A DNA stretch of 64,000 nt from contig OZ024841.1 of assembly GCA_964017145.1 (NCBI GenBank), positions 1,860,001-1,924,000 on the forward strand. The letters run 5' to 3'. The notes beneath the pieces are model-generated. The model searched no databases. It saw only the letters and a list, made by a program, of their open reading frames with translations, and was not told where the DNA came from. The position numbers and the translations under genes were made by a program. Below, one piece after another: positions 36,706-46,816 of the stretch; within the stretch, counting starts at the first letter, position 1, and each line of letters starts with the position of its first letter. The stretch comes from Agrocybe praecox. Lineage: Eukaryota > Basidiomycota > Agaricomycetes > Agaricales > Agrocybaceae.

Positions 36706-37210
36706 ACGGGCATCGACAGGCTTTGCGGTTTTTTGAATTTTCTGAGCATTCTGTACATTATATTACTCCACCTTGAGTTTTCCTACATACATCCAATCCT
36801 ACGTAGAAGCAATGCATAATTTATATAGCAGGTGTCATTAAATCAAATCCTCCTTTAGGAAGGAGATTTGTAGCGGAGGGACGAATACGCGAGCAACTCA
36901 GACCTAGCATCGAAGAATGCGCATGCAGCTGTTCCAATGTTTAGTCTATTAAGTTGAATCTCGCAAATAATGAGTCATGACTGCCGTCAAAAAAAAAAAT
37001 CGCGGTAAATTATTCAATCACGCCAGGAACGCCAAAAATACCAAAAATACCAAAACTTCATCGATAGTAAATTTGTGCTGTTCATGAATTTCGACTAGGC
37101 GTGTTGTATATCCATGTGCACTGCTAGAGTGTCAGCGGATTGCGCGTCCTGTTCGAGTTCAAGGGGTGCTGACCGAAGTGTAAAGACGGTCTCAGAACTC
37201 GTCAGATTTC
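36706..37210. other. Convergent 3' flanks
   Basis: About 500 bp between the 3' ends of TFIIE-beta and YAE1. Contains short ACCAAAAAT-type repeats near 37030-37050. No gene seen. Confidence 0.6.
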
Positions 37211-37852
37211 TCAGGTCCAATTGAGATTCAAGCCTAGGCGAATGCTCAAAACACCCAGCCGTGACTTTAGAGCACGAACGTCTTCAGGAGTCGGCCTAGC
37301 GGTGTTATTACCTGCACCAAGACCTGCAAGCATGTCCTCCAATCCCTCGATGTCTCGTTTAGCAGCGATGCCCTCATTGTCGTCCAGAGTCTCTCCTTCT
37401 GCTTCAAGATGTTCTCTGGCATGTTGCTCAGCCTCCAGATCGCGGGGCATGATATCGGAGAATCGAACGTTGGAAAGTTGAGAAGAGATATCTCGGGCTT
37501 CAGAGACGAGTTGTTCTTTCTCTTGGATACCCATGTCGACGGAATCCTTGAGGAAAGCGAGCAAGACGGAGGAGATTCCACGGAGGATGCCTATTTCTCT
37601 GCCAATCGGGACCCCTACAGTCGCGTACCCCGCATCGAAGCCTTCCTGAGACGCTGCCTCTTTCCCGGCTATGATTCCTTCACGGTAACCAACCTTTTTC
37701 ATAAAACGCAAGATAAGATCTGGATAAGATGGCCTGACGAGGATGTTTTTACGCGTTTTGCGACTTACATTGGAGAACTCGGAGGAGATTTTGGACCATT
37801 CGACTTCACGGACACTTGAATCATCAGGGTTTTCATCCCAGGGAAAATCCAT
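37211..37852 (-). CDS. YAE1: YAE1-family protein (Fe-S protein assembly adaptor)
   Basis: Yae1 works with Lto1 as an adaptor that recruits the ABC protein Rli1/ABCE1 to the cytosolic iron-sulfur targeting complex. Two exons on the minus strand: 37852-37769 and 37693-37211, giving 188 aa. The family block with glycine every fourth residue is obvious: GYREGIIAGKEAASQEGFDA then GY...GVPIGREIGILRGI. The 75-nt intron (37768-37694; GTAAGT...AAAAAG) is a multiple of three and contains no stop, so the frame can be read through it. Splicing gives SEFSN joined to VGYREG, which matches the family; retention would insert 25 residues. The C-terminal half is helical and acidic. A donor-like site near 37911 suggests a 5' UTR intron. 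Confidence 0.88.
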   Translation of the reverse strand: MDFPWDENPDDSSVREVEWSKISSEFSNVSRKTRKNILVRPSYPDLILRFMKKVGYREGIIAGKEAASQEGFDAGYATVGVPIGREIGILRGISSVLLAFLKDSVDMGIQEKEQLVSEARDISSQLSNVRFSDIMPRDLEAEQHAREHLEAEGETLDDNEGIAAKRDIEGLEDMLAGLGAGNNTARPTPEDVRALKSRLGVLSIRLGLNLNWT

Positions 37853-40278
37853 GGCGCGTTATGTCTTGGAAATGAAATGAAAAATCATGGTGATATTGGA
37901 GAGCAACTTACTTGCTTATACAGATCCATAAAGTGTTGTACTCGTGTTTGCTTTCGTCTTTTTTTCCGGGACATTCCGTTAGTTTAAAGTCCGTTTCACC
38001 ACCAGCTGGGCCGTGAGAAATTGCTCCAAGCCAGTTGGTGGCTCGAGCTTCTCGCCATTTTCTTCAAAAGCATGTCACAATCTTATGCGTTTTGTCAACT
38101 GCTCTATCCGTCTATAACTACATCTCATCTGTCACGTTGTAAAACTTAACCAACAGCTGCCACTACTACAACTCGGATTGGACGCATGGATATTGATTCT
38201 TCCTTTGGGATCCACCTTGTATAAGACACGGTTCCTGTCTAGGAACGAGATTGCTGATTCTTTCTCGCTGGTATTAGCGATTTGCTCTAATTTTGAGGCA
38301 TTACTTCTGTTTTTGAAATTAACTTCCACGTCTTGTCTCCAAGATCATATCTCTTGGGATCATGGTATGCTATGTTAAGCTGGGGGCTATCATGTCAATC
38401 GCAATAATACTTTAGGGCCTTTTCTGTCAGGCCTGTATCTCCGCAGTTTAATGCCGTATCCTGTGATGGATTGTAGGCCGCGTTATGGTCACTTGAAACG
38501 TCCTAGATCGTCGTTTTTGCCATGGTCTGTCAAACACACGCCTATGCTAATGGAGAGCCACTGGAGTGAAGGCCTCTTCCTCTTTGTCTCTGTGTCACCC
38601 TCTTAGTTAAGTCGCTCATATCATGATTACCCAAATATTCAATCTAACCAACCGAATGACTTCCTGCGACGCTTGTGTTGATGGCTATTATTTTGCGTAT
38701 GCACGCTGTCATGATATTATTCAATTTCACTGTACTCTGGGCGGATAAACTGTAGCGGATTCTCACGAGCGACCGGTCTGGTTCTAGCATCTTCTAGTGC
38801 CAGAAATCAGTTCATTGAATTTATGTCAATCGTATGGACGAACGATGAATTGAATATCCGAACGAACTGCGGCGAACCCAAATATAATACTTCCACTGGA
38901 ACGGTTGGATACTCACAGATATGTCTGGGTCGAGCTCAAGAGCACATGTCGACCCAGTACTCCGTCTACCTGAAGTTTGTTTGACGTTCTTTCTCTGAAT
39001 TGAGTCGTAGACCACTATCAATTACTAGAACATTCAAAGGTCGGTGAAAATCTCAACAACATATGCGGAGCCAGATTCAGATTGCCAGACCTTCATGGAA
39101 TAATATTAGCTCTTCATAGGTAGCACTGTATGTCGGAGGGCAGCTGACTGGATTAGACATATCCAGCATGTGAAACTTGAATGGTAAACTGCTGAGAATA
39201 GTGTACGAAATTTAAGTGACAAAATTAGCGAAGCTTACTATTCCTATTGTCAGCAGTCTTGTGATTTTTGCCTAGAAGCTGCTCTCAATCCAACGATATA
39301 ACGTTGCTCTTAAACACGGGGATAAGTATGCTATCTTTTCACTAGCAAAATTGAATTTTGTTTCCTTACCGTCATTGTCGTCGGCAATTGTATGTCAAAA
39401 ACTGGGAGTTGGGATGAATGACCTTGACTTAAATTAATAATTGTTATTACTGGAGAGATTGAACTGACGTTAGCATTTACGATTGCTTTTAAGGGATCCG
39501 ATTTTTTGGTAGAGTTTTGAGCAGTACGATACAGCACCACAGACACCACGATTGACATGATTACATGAATCGACCCGTTGGTCCACCATCCCTTTCTATA
39601 CATATATTAGGTTCCAGGAGGCTCTTACTTTCTGTAACGCCCCGAGTACAGCGGTATAACCCATTAGGCATAAGTTTATCATTGTCGTCATTTTGTCGAT
39701 GGATCATATTTATGTGCCTAGCATTAATGGCCGATGCCGTTTACCGCGTATTCAGTGTTATGTGTGGGTGTGTCACTGTAAGTATTCAGTCATCATGCTA
39801 AGTAAGAGATATTAATAGAGTCAGATTGTGCACACAGGCCTAAGGGTCTTTTATCTTATCACATGTCGGACTTTCAATTGCGGTTTGAACTTTGACCCGA
39901 GTCGGTTGGTCGGTCACTCACGGTGTCTAAATACGGTCTCTGTTCGCAGTTCGTTCAACTTGCAACGATGGAACCAAATTGGAGTGGAAGACACATCATT
40001 GTCAAGGTAGATTTCATATTATGACCTTTAAATAACTGTCATTAGTGACTTACGCCACCCATAGGACCGTATCTGTGCTTGCTATCGATATTTTTTGCGT
40101 GAACGCGAAGTTCGAATGAATTACTTGCACCGGCGGAGACTTGAATTCATTCTGTCCTAATTCTCACCTCTCGTGGTTGGGAAAGATTCAAAAAACTTGT
40201 TTCTAATCATAGGATCAGAAACATTCCACTCCTTTGTCTATCTTAGCCTACAACAGATTCAAATTCGCCGATTGTCTC
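37853..40278. other. Intergenic, 2.4 kb, possible unrecognised gene remnants
   Basis: No family recognised. On the minus strand 39340-39600 reads as a hydrophobic segment followed by a Ser/Asn-rich stretch ending at a GTAAGG donor, and 38820-39020 has exon-like traits, so a divergent or decayed gene is possible. I could not assemble it. Confidence 0.4.
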
Positions 40279-40300
40279 ATGAGTCTCCAATGAGTCTCCA
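40279..40300 (+). promoter_or_regulatory. Tandem 11-mer upstream element of the MDR gene
   Basis: ATGAGTCTCCA occurs twice head to tail (40279-40289, 40290-40300), followed by the related CTGAATCTCCC. It lies about 90 bp upstream of the start codon and just upstream of a TATA box, so it may be an activator-binding site. Confidence 0.35.
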
Positions 40301-40318
40301 CTGAATCTCCCAGCCATT

Positions 40319-40326
40319 TATAAAAG
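40319..40326 (+). promoter_or_regulatory. TATA box of the MDR gene
   Basis: TATAAAAG, 55 bp upstream of the ATG at 40381. A strong consensus match, as in regulated rather than housekeeping fungal genes. Confidence 0.55.
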
Positions 40327-40380
40327 GCGCAAAGACGAGTGTGGCACCCATATCCTCGACTTCAGGTCATCGCAGTCACA

Positions 40381-41901
40381 ATGTCGTTGCCCAACAAGAC
40401 CCGTCAATATGTCCTCAGAGAAGTGAGTGATTTCTTCGGATCTTCTCTAAAAGCTATTTGAAGTTGACATCGAAACCAGATAGGAACGTATAAAAATCTT
40501 GAAATACAGCAAGCTGAGGTGCACCCGCCAAAGTCACACGAAGTGTTAGTGAAAGTTCATGCTGTATCACTGCAGGCAAGTTATGCGCCTCCCTCGTATG
40601 TCTTAACCTTACATTTTATGTAGTATCGCGACCTTTCTATGGCCCTGGGCGTATACAAAGTCGGGTGCGACATGTCTTCGTCACTATATTCTCACAGTAA
40701 ATTCTTACCATCCTACAGGAAACCAGGTGTTGTTCCTTGCTCTGATATGGCCGGCGAAATCATTGCTGTTGGGGACGAGGTAACAAACTGGAAGAAAGGG
40801 GATCGCGTCTGTGCCAATTTTGCCACCAAACACCTTTTCGGTGACAGCACTAGTGAAAGCATTCAAAGTTCAATGGGTGCTCAGTCTCCTGGCGTTTTGA
40901 CCGAGTATCGGTGTTTCCCCGCAGAGGTATGTTGTTGCCCGATAATCGTTTGGCGTTTTTGCTCAGTACCACTTTCAGGCTATCGTTTCGATCCCAGGCC
41001 ATCTCAATTACGAAGAAGCATCAACCCTCCCGTGAGTGTGTGTTATGTCACTACACGAATGGGACTAATATGGCTCTTAGATGTGCGGCGTTGACAGCTT
41101 ACAGTGCTCTACTCGGACCAAAGCCCATCAAGGCGGGTGACACTGTTCTTGTGCTCGGAACAGGAGGTGTTTCTATGTGAGTGATCCTACAAAAATTGTG
41201 GCATACGCTAATCTTCTTCTCGTTAGTTTCGCTCTCCAATTCGCCGTGGCTTCGGGTGCAACAGTAATAGCAACATCTTCGTCCAACGAAAAACTTGCGA
41301 TCGCTAAGAAGCTTGGAGCAACGCATTTGATCAACTATAAAGAAAAACCGAATTGGGATGAAGAGGTCCTTAAAATTGTACGCGGTTTCATCCAATAGTA
41401 TATAACTTCTGTTCCCTCACGTTTAGTCTAGACAAACGGTATTGGTGTAGACCATGTAATCGAAGTTGGTGGTCAAGGGACGTTGCAAAGATCTGTAAAT
41501 TCGGTTAGGATTGGAGGAGAAGTCAGCGTCATTGGTTTCATATCCAAGGTAAGCTTCATGGCCTCCAATCCAAGAGTAAATATTGTTGCTCAATGTTTCC
41601 GGTTGCAGGATTCCCATTCTGCGGAGATTATTCTCCCAGTTATCATGAAGAGTATCCATGTTCGAGGCATATATATTGGCTCAGTTGCACAGTAAGTCTT
41701 GATGGGTCTCATTTCGAACTTTAAAAAAAATCTGAACATCAAATACACAGATTCCGCGATATGAATCGCTTGATTGAGGCCAACCCAGAGAAGACGAAGC
41801 CAGTTATCGACCAAGTTTTCAGCTTCCAGGATGCTATCAAAGCATATGAGCATCTTGAATCGCAAAAACACGTCGGAAAGATAGTTATTCGTGTTGCCTG
41901 A
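40381..41901 (+). CDS. Zinc-independent MDR alcohol dehydrogenase/quinone oxidoreductase-like
   Basis: Medium-chain dehydrogenase, NADPH-dependent by family. Nine exons: 40381-40422, 40480-40575, 40624-40926, 40979-41031, 41081-41176, 41227-41377, 41432-41548, 41609-41691, 41751-41901; 1092 nt, 363 aa. GroES-like part: [33 protein letters not shown] and GDRVCANF. Rossmann part: [21 protein letters not shown] (nucleotide-binding glycines 191-194), [22 protein letters not shown] and [12 protein letters not shown]. The C-terminus HVGKIVIRV is usual. The structural-zinc cysteine cluster is absent. Intron 2 starts with GC (GCAAGT) rather than GT. The stretch YKVGCDMSS...FLPSYRKPG (about 22 residues) is longer than in relatives and may hide an unresolved intron. 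Confidence 0.9.
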
Positions 41902-42039
41902 GTTTATTTACACCGCATCTATCACCTAAATTGTCTATACAGATTCATTATTCGACAAAAGGATGTTTTCTTCTGCCTCTTTCGAGTGCGGTACCATAGA
42001 ACATTTAAAGTGTTTGGGCATGCTTGGGAAATTAAACCC

Positions 42040-42575
42040 TCAGCAATGGGGTTGAAGTCCTGACTTGACGAGCGCATTTATGTACTCATGAGATAGTTCG
42101 ATGACGTTCTCGTCTTGATCTACCGCTTTCTTGATATCGAATACTGCAAGCATTAAAGCGATTGTAATCCACACGGTCGGGAAAGCCATGAATCTCGCCG
42201 GGCATATCCTATTATATTCCTTGGTGAGTGATAAATGATTCGAGACCCATTTTAAGGATTGCTTGCTACCTTCGCCCAAATATCCAGCAGGCGTGCGCAG
42301 GATCGCGCACCAAGTGATCTAACTTTCCATCCTTCATAAACCGATCCAGGTTGAAGGGGAATGGATCTGGATAAATGTTCTCGTCGTGTCATAAAGCATG
42401 GCCCTGCCAAAATGGACATTAGTTTTGAGATGAATAAGCGAAGTAACTTTACAAAGCACCAAGAATTTATGATGACGATAGAGCCAGCTGGGAGTCGATA
42501 TCCCTTATATTCGTCTTCAGTAATTCTCCCTCTCGCTTTTTGCCAACCGAAAAGAGGTATCCCATCCATGATCAT
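42040..42575 (-). pseudogene. Cytochrome P450 C-terminal relic
   Basis: Minus-strand pieces match the last third of the intact P450 at 46817-49034. They are DEYKGYRLPAGSIVIINSW, then across an intron AMLYD; then, after a 2-nt frame offset, DENIYPDPFPFNLDRFMKDG and FGRRICPARFMAF with the heme cysteine. The end is VFDIKKAVD...HEYINALV before a premature stop. The frameshift between AMLYD and DENIYPDPF and the lost final exon mark it as non-functional. No upstream P450 sequence (I helix, ExxR) is found to its right. The matching N-terminal piece is at 45935-46340, beyond the NACHT gene, in the same orientation. Confidence 0.85.
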
Positions 42576-43063
42576 TGATCACGATTCTACGCTATCACAC
42601 TTCTGTGTCACAGTGTCCTGGAGAATCGGTTCATTCCTAGGAAAACTCAGTACTTTCTTATGCTTTACCTTAATTTTGTTTCAACATGTTACCCAATACG
42701 AGTTCTTTGGCTAGCGCCACAACTTTAGTCATCGTGAAACTTGACTAGCTGGACCCCTCAGGAGTGTCCTCTATCTTAATGACGGGGAGATTTGTACTTC
42801 AATAACTTCCCGCAAATCTTTCCATTATTAAGAGACTCACGCAAAGTACTCGGGCGATGAAGGTACGCTGCATGGTGTATTAAAGCTATATTTGACTGAT
42901 ATTCGCAGACACTGGTGCGAAAAGAACTACGGCAAACAGTTCCACTCGACTGTTGCACACGGTCTTACTCAGCTTCCTTGCTTAGGGCCAGCAAATTGAA
43001 CTGTGAGTGCTTTAGTTGAATGTCAATTACATTGTTGTGAGGGAATGCTAAGCCAGAGTTAGG
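42576..43063. other. Junction between P450 relic and NACHT gene
   Basis: About 490 bp with no coding signal. It should contain the NACHT gene promoter and the breakpoint of the disrupted P450. Confidence 0.5.
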
Positions 43064-45808
43064 ATGAACGAAAACGAAACACTACTACAGGCCAATATTC
43101 AGCTTATCACCGGGGGTGTTCATTACAGCACAAGAGACGGAGATATTATAGTGTATGCAGATAACTCAACCGAGAAGGGTGCGTGATTTACACCAAATAA
43201 CTCAATTTGGTTTACGGAGAGAAATACCATCTACAGGAATCGATATCCTTCGCTCCAATGTTGCACCTGGCGCGCACCACGATTCAGGAAAAGTTTACGA
43301 AAAACCTAAATGCCACCCAGGTACTCGAGAGGCAATACTCAAAGAAATCATGAACTGGGTTAGAGATCCTATTTGCTCTTACCCTATTCTGTGGCAGCAC
43401 GGTCCCGCTGGCTCGGGAAAATCCAGCATTGCCCGTTCTGTAGCTGATATGTGCAAAAAGGATGGACTGCTTGCCGCCGATTTCTTCTTTTTCCGAACAG
43501 ACAACAGTCTCAACAGTTCCGAACGTCTCATACCCACTTTAACATACCAAATCATGTTGGCTATACCCGACTTGCGTAACGCTATAGGCGCAGCCATCCT
43601 TCGCGATCCTCTTATATTCTCTAGCTCACTGGAGTCTCAGCTGGGTACATTACTCGTGCAACCCATCGTTGATATATTCCCTATTGCTATCACTCCAAAT
43701 GCACGACTCGTCATCCTCGACGGACTGGATGAATGTGGGGACTGGAGAGCACAACAAGAGATCATATCAACATTAACCTCTGCACTCACAAACCTATCGC
43801 CCCGAATCCGGTTCATGATTGCCAGTCGGCCTGAACAGGGTATCAGAGAAGCATTCAAACGCGAATCCACGAAGTCATTGACATGGCAGCTCGTTCTGGA
43901 TGATAAATATGAACCTGACGCAGACATCAGACTATTTCTGAACGCAAGGTTTTCAGACATTAAGGCGACACATCCAGCAAGAAATCGCCTCCCTTCTTCA
44001 TGGCCTTCCGAAGACGATATAACTTTCCTGGTTCAGAAATCCTCTGGGCAATTTATATACGCCTCTACAGTGATGAAGTTCATCGAATCACGGCATTACC
44101 TACCTGGCGATATGCTGGATATCGTTCTCAAACTGAAGCCTCGCGTCGATGGAAATTCACCGTATGCAGAACTCGACGCTCTATATACTCATATTTTTGA
44201 ATCGGTCCATGATTTCAAAAAAGTGTGGCAGATATTTGCTTGTCTGATCTGCTCCAAAATTGATTCGAGCAGACCGAGAGTGAAAGGCCGCCAGTTTGAA
44301 CTCACTCCTTCCAATATCGAAAGTTTTCTTGGCTTCCAACCCGGCGAACTTCTAGTCGCCTTAGTTGACCTGCATTCAGTGCTTTACATCCCAGATGATA
44401 ACTCAGCCTCAGAGGATAACTCAGATGGAATTCGCCTTCTTCATGCATCATTACCAGACTTTCTCTGCGATGAAGAGAGGTCGAGAAAATTCTTCATCGA
44501 GAAACAGAAAGCCCACGCTTTCTTGGCCCAGCGCTGTGGCAGTGTATTGATCTTAGGTATTCTATTCTCTAATCGTGTATTAGTCCTCACTCATTCATTT
44601 ATGCAGGCAATTTCTCTTCTTTCGTAGAAGTTGAATATCTGATGCACGGTTTTGTTATTCATTGCTCTCGAGCTGCCCCAACCCAGGAACTCCTGCATTT
44701 TCTACAGAGGTTCCCATTCATTACTTGGTTAGATTCGCGCCTCAGTTGCAGGATGGTCGGTCGTTTCGCTATTGGAGTTACAGGGCCTCGGTCTAGTACT
44801 GTCGATGTGTTCGATGCAGATGTTCGATGCCTGTTAAAATGGTTGAGCAGCCAGGTTAGTTATCCTACAGTTCAAGACTGGTCAAAAGCCAACATGAATT
44901 GTATTTATTTCAGCCCCAGGATGGCCGACTGTATTCGCAATACATCAATAACTTCGATGATTGGCTGAGATCGAAACTTATTGGCATCTCTGAGATCCAT
45001 GCCTCTCGTTACCTCTTTGCAAGCCTTGCCTTGAATAATGATATCGAGGACTGGCACGAGCTTGAAGGTCCCATAGACCTCAGATCAACAACCAATACCC
45101 ATGACTTTATGGCTTTACGTAGGGCTGCTAATCTTCATGGTGGAGTGGGTAGAACCCGTTATGTGGGGACATCACCTGGACCCAATATGCCTGATTTACC
45201 CGTATACCAGTTTTTTTGGGATCGTACACGGGCTAAGGAGTTTTATCCGAAAAAATCTTGGTTCATAGACCTTGCAACATTGGCTTTGGCGGACTACGAC
45301 AATGGGTATGTCTTCGTTATTGACTCTTCAACATAAAATATTATCTAATTATTGAACTGATTTACATAGACCAATAACATGGATAGTGCTTCAAAGGATC
45401 ATAATCCATTTTCCAATGGATAAAGATATCTATAAACTTCTATTGGCAAAGGGGAATTATCCCCAGCCCAGATCCCAGTTCGGATCCCGGACTTCTCTCG
45501 ACGAAGATGGAATAGAGGGTGAGGAAGCCGAGTATGAAAGGGCGTTCATGATCATCAAACAATTTATGAAGGTAAGTACACCATTCTAGTAAAAGTACAT
45601 ACCAATGGTTAAAACTTAAATTGCATATGTCGGCTAGGACTACAAATCAACACATCAAGAAGAGGCACTGCAAGTACTGCAAGAGATTGCAAATGAGGGA
45701 AGCGATGACCAAAGATCACTAGCCGAGGCCCAATACGAGAGTCGACCTAGAACGGCAAAGAAATGGTTTTCGACAATTTTCAACGTCATTTTCAACTTTC
45801 ATGCATGA
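43064..45808 (+). CDS. NACHT-type STAND NTPase (fungal NLR-like)
   Basis: Signal-transducing NTPase of the kind expanded in mushroom genomes and linked to self/non-self recognition. Six exons: 43064-43178, 43237-44556, 44607-44854, 44914-45305, 45370-45571, 45638-45808; 2448 nt, 815 aa. A short N-terminal segment of about 40 residues is joined at a phase-1 intron to the family linker NVAPGA and KCHPGTREAIL. The NACHT core has Walker A GPAGSGKSS (94-102), FFFFRTD, Walker B LVILDGLDEC (196-205) and the sensor region RFMIASRPE. A winged-helix part follows (FIYASTVMKFIES, LLHASLPDFL). The last about 380 residues are mixed helical with no visible WD40, ankyrin or TPR repeats. All ATPase residues are present. 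It lies between two halves of a P450 and is transcribed opposite to them. Confidence 0.92.
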
Positions 45809-45934
45809 TGTGCAATGCAGGCTCCATGCGAGTACATTTCCATTCAACAAGATGGGGACTTTTTTGAAGCACTCGTTATTATCGTATAGGGACGAGTCCG
45901 ACGTAGGAATTCTAGTAAATACTGAGACATGCCT

Positions 45935-46340
45935 CTACATACTGCTGGATATTGTGGGATATTTCAGCGCGCCGCTTCTCTCGCGAAGCGCTTCAAATCC
46001 TGCGATACTCACATAGCTATCCAATACGATCAGAGAAGTGCCAAAAACATCAAGATGAATAATACCAATGTCTGTTGTACATTCTCCGTTAGCATATACA
46101 TATCTTCCAGGTAAAGAGACACATTGTTGACAAACCATATAATTTCGACCATTTATGGTATGTGATCCATTCGAAGTCCTTTGGCATATCCCTGAGATTC
46201 CCTATGATGGGCAACCTTCGTGAACCCGGTGGTAAAGGTAAACTCGAAGTAGGTCTGTCTCGTTTTCGTATGGCATAGAGATAAGCTGTAACGACTATAG
46301 CTGCCAAAACAGGGAGAAACTCGTATCTTGATGTCGCCAT
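45935..46340 (-). pseudogene. Cytochrome P450 N-terminal fragment
   Basis: Exon 1 (46340-46136) encodes a membrane anchor (FLPVLAAIVVTAYLYAI) and the proline-rich hinge LPLPPGSRRLPIIGN followed by DFEWITYHKWSKLYG. Exon 2 (from 46071) continues with IIHLDVFGTSLIVLDSY and ALRERS, then loses similarity and stops at 45935. The corresponding blocks of the intact P450 are LPLPPGPKGLPVIGN and LNVLGTSLIVLNTHE. The gene breaks about 130 bp from the 3' end of the NACHT gene. No middle P450 part exists here; the C-terminal part lies on the other side of the NACHT gene. Confidence 0.85.
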
Positions 46341-46816
46341 ACAGAAGGGTCGATGTCTTTGAGCGACTACTAGGGTTTTAAAGCGTGTTGTTTAGGTGAT
46401 GAACGAATTGACGAAGGTACATTTCTCGGGGTGTAAGCCTTCTTCGAAGGAGCGCTGTGGCGGACGTGCGGACATAATCAGCATACGGATGATTCTGACT
46501 AGAGAAAGCGTTAGTTCCGTCGAATGAATTGTTTATGTGGCCCACTAACTGTTACAAGAAATATGATCACTTCGAGGAGACACGGATGATAGTGATGAGC
46601 TCCTGATGAAAAAATTAGCAACACATTATTTAACTTTATTACCTCATATGATCATCCGACGCTTCTAATCAACGCGAACTCCTTTACTCAAAACCTGATG
46701 CATAGAAAAAACCGAAAAATTCCATTGTTCGATGGCAACAAGGGAGTTGATACAGCGGCGTTGTACATTGGGAAGAATATGCCCTTACAAATACGATTAG
46801 TATGTATAATGTGGTT
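46341..46816. other. Gap between P450 fragment and intact P450
   Basis: About 475 bp. Should hold the former P450 promoter and the 3' flank of the intact P450. Nothing else seen. Confidence 0.55.

Noticed and set aside
37211..37852. Continuous 213-aa reading of YAE1
   Set aside because: The 25 extra residues coincide with a perfect intron and interrupt the conserved family junction; kept only as a possible retained-intron isoform.
43155..43236. NACHT protein starting at the long single frame (MQITQPRRV)
   Set aside because: That segment is intron sequence; an upstream ATG at 43064 splices in frame to the family linker NVAPGA.
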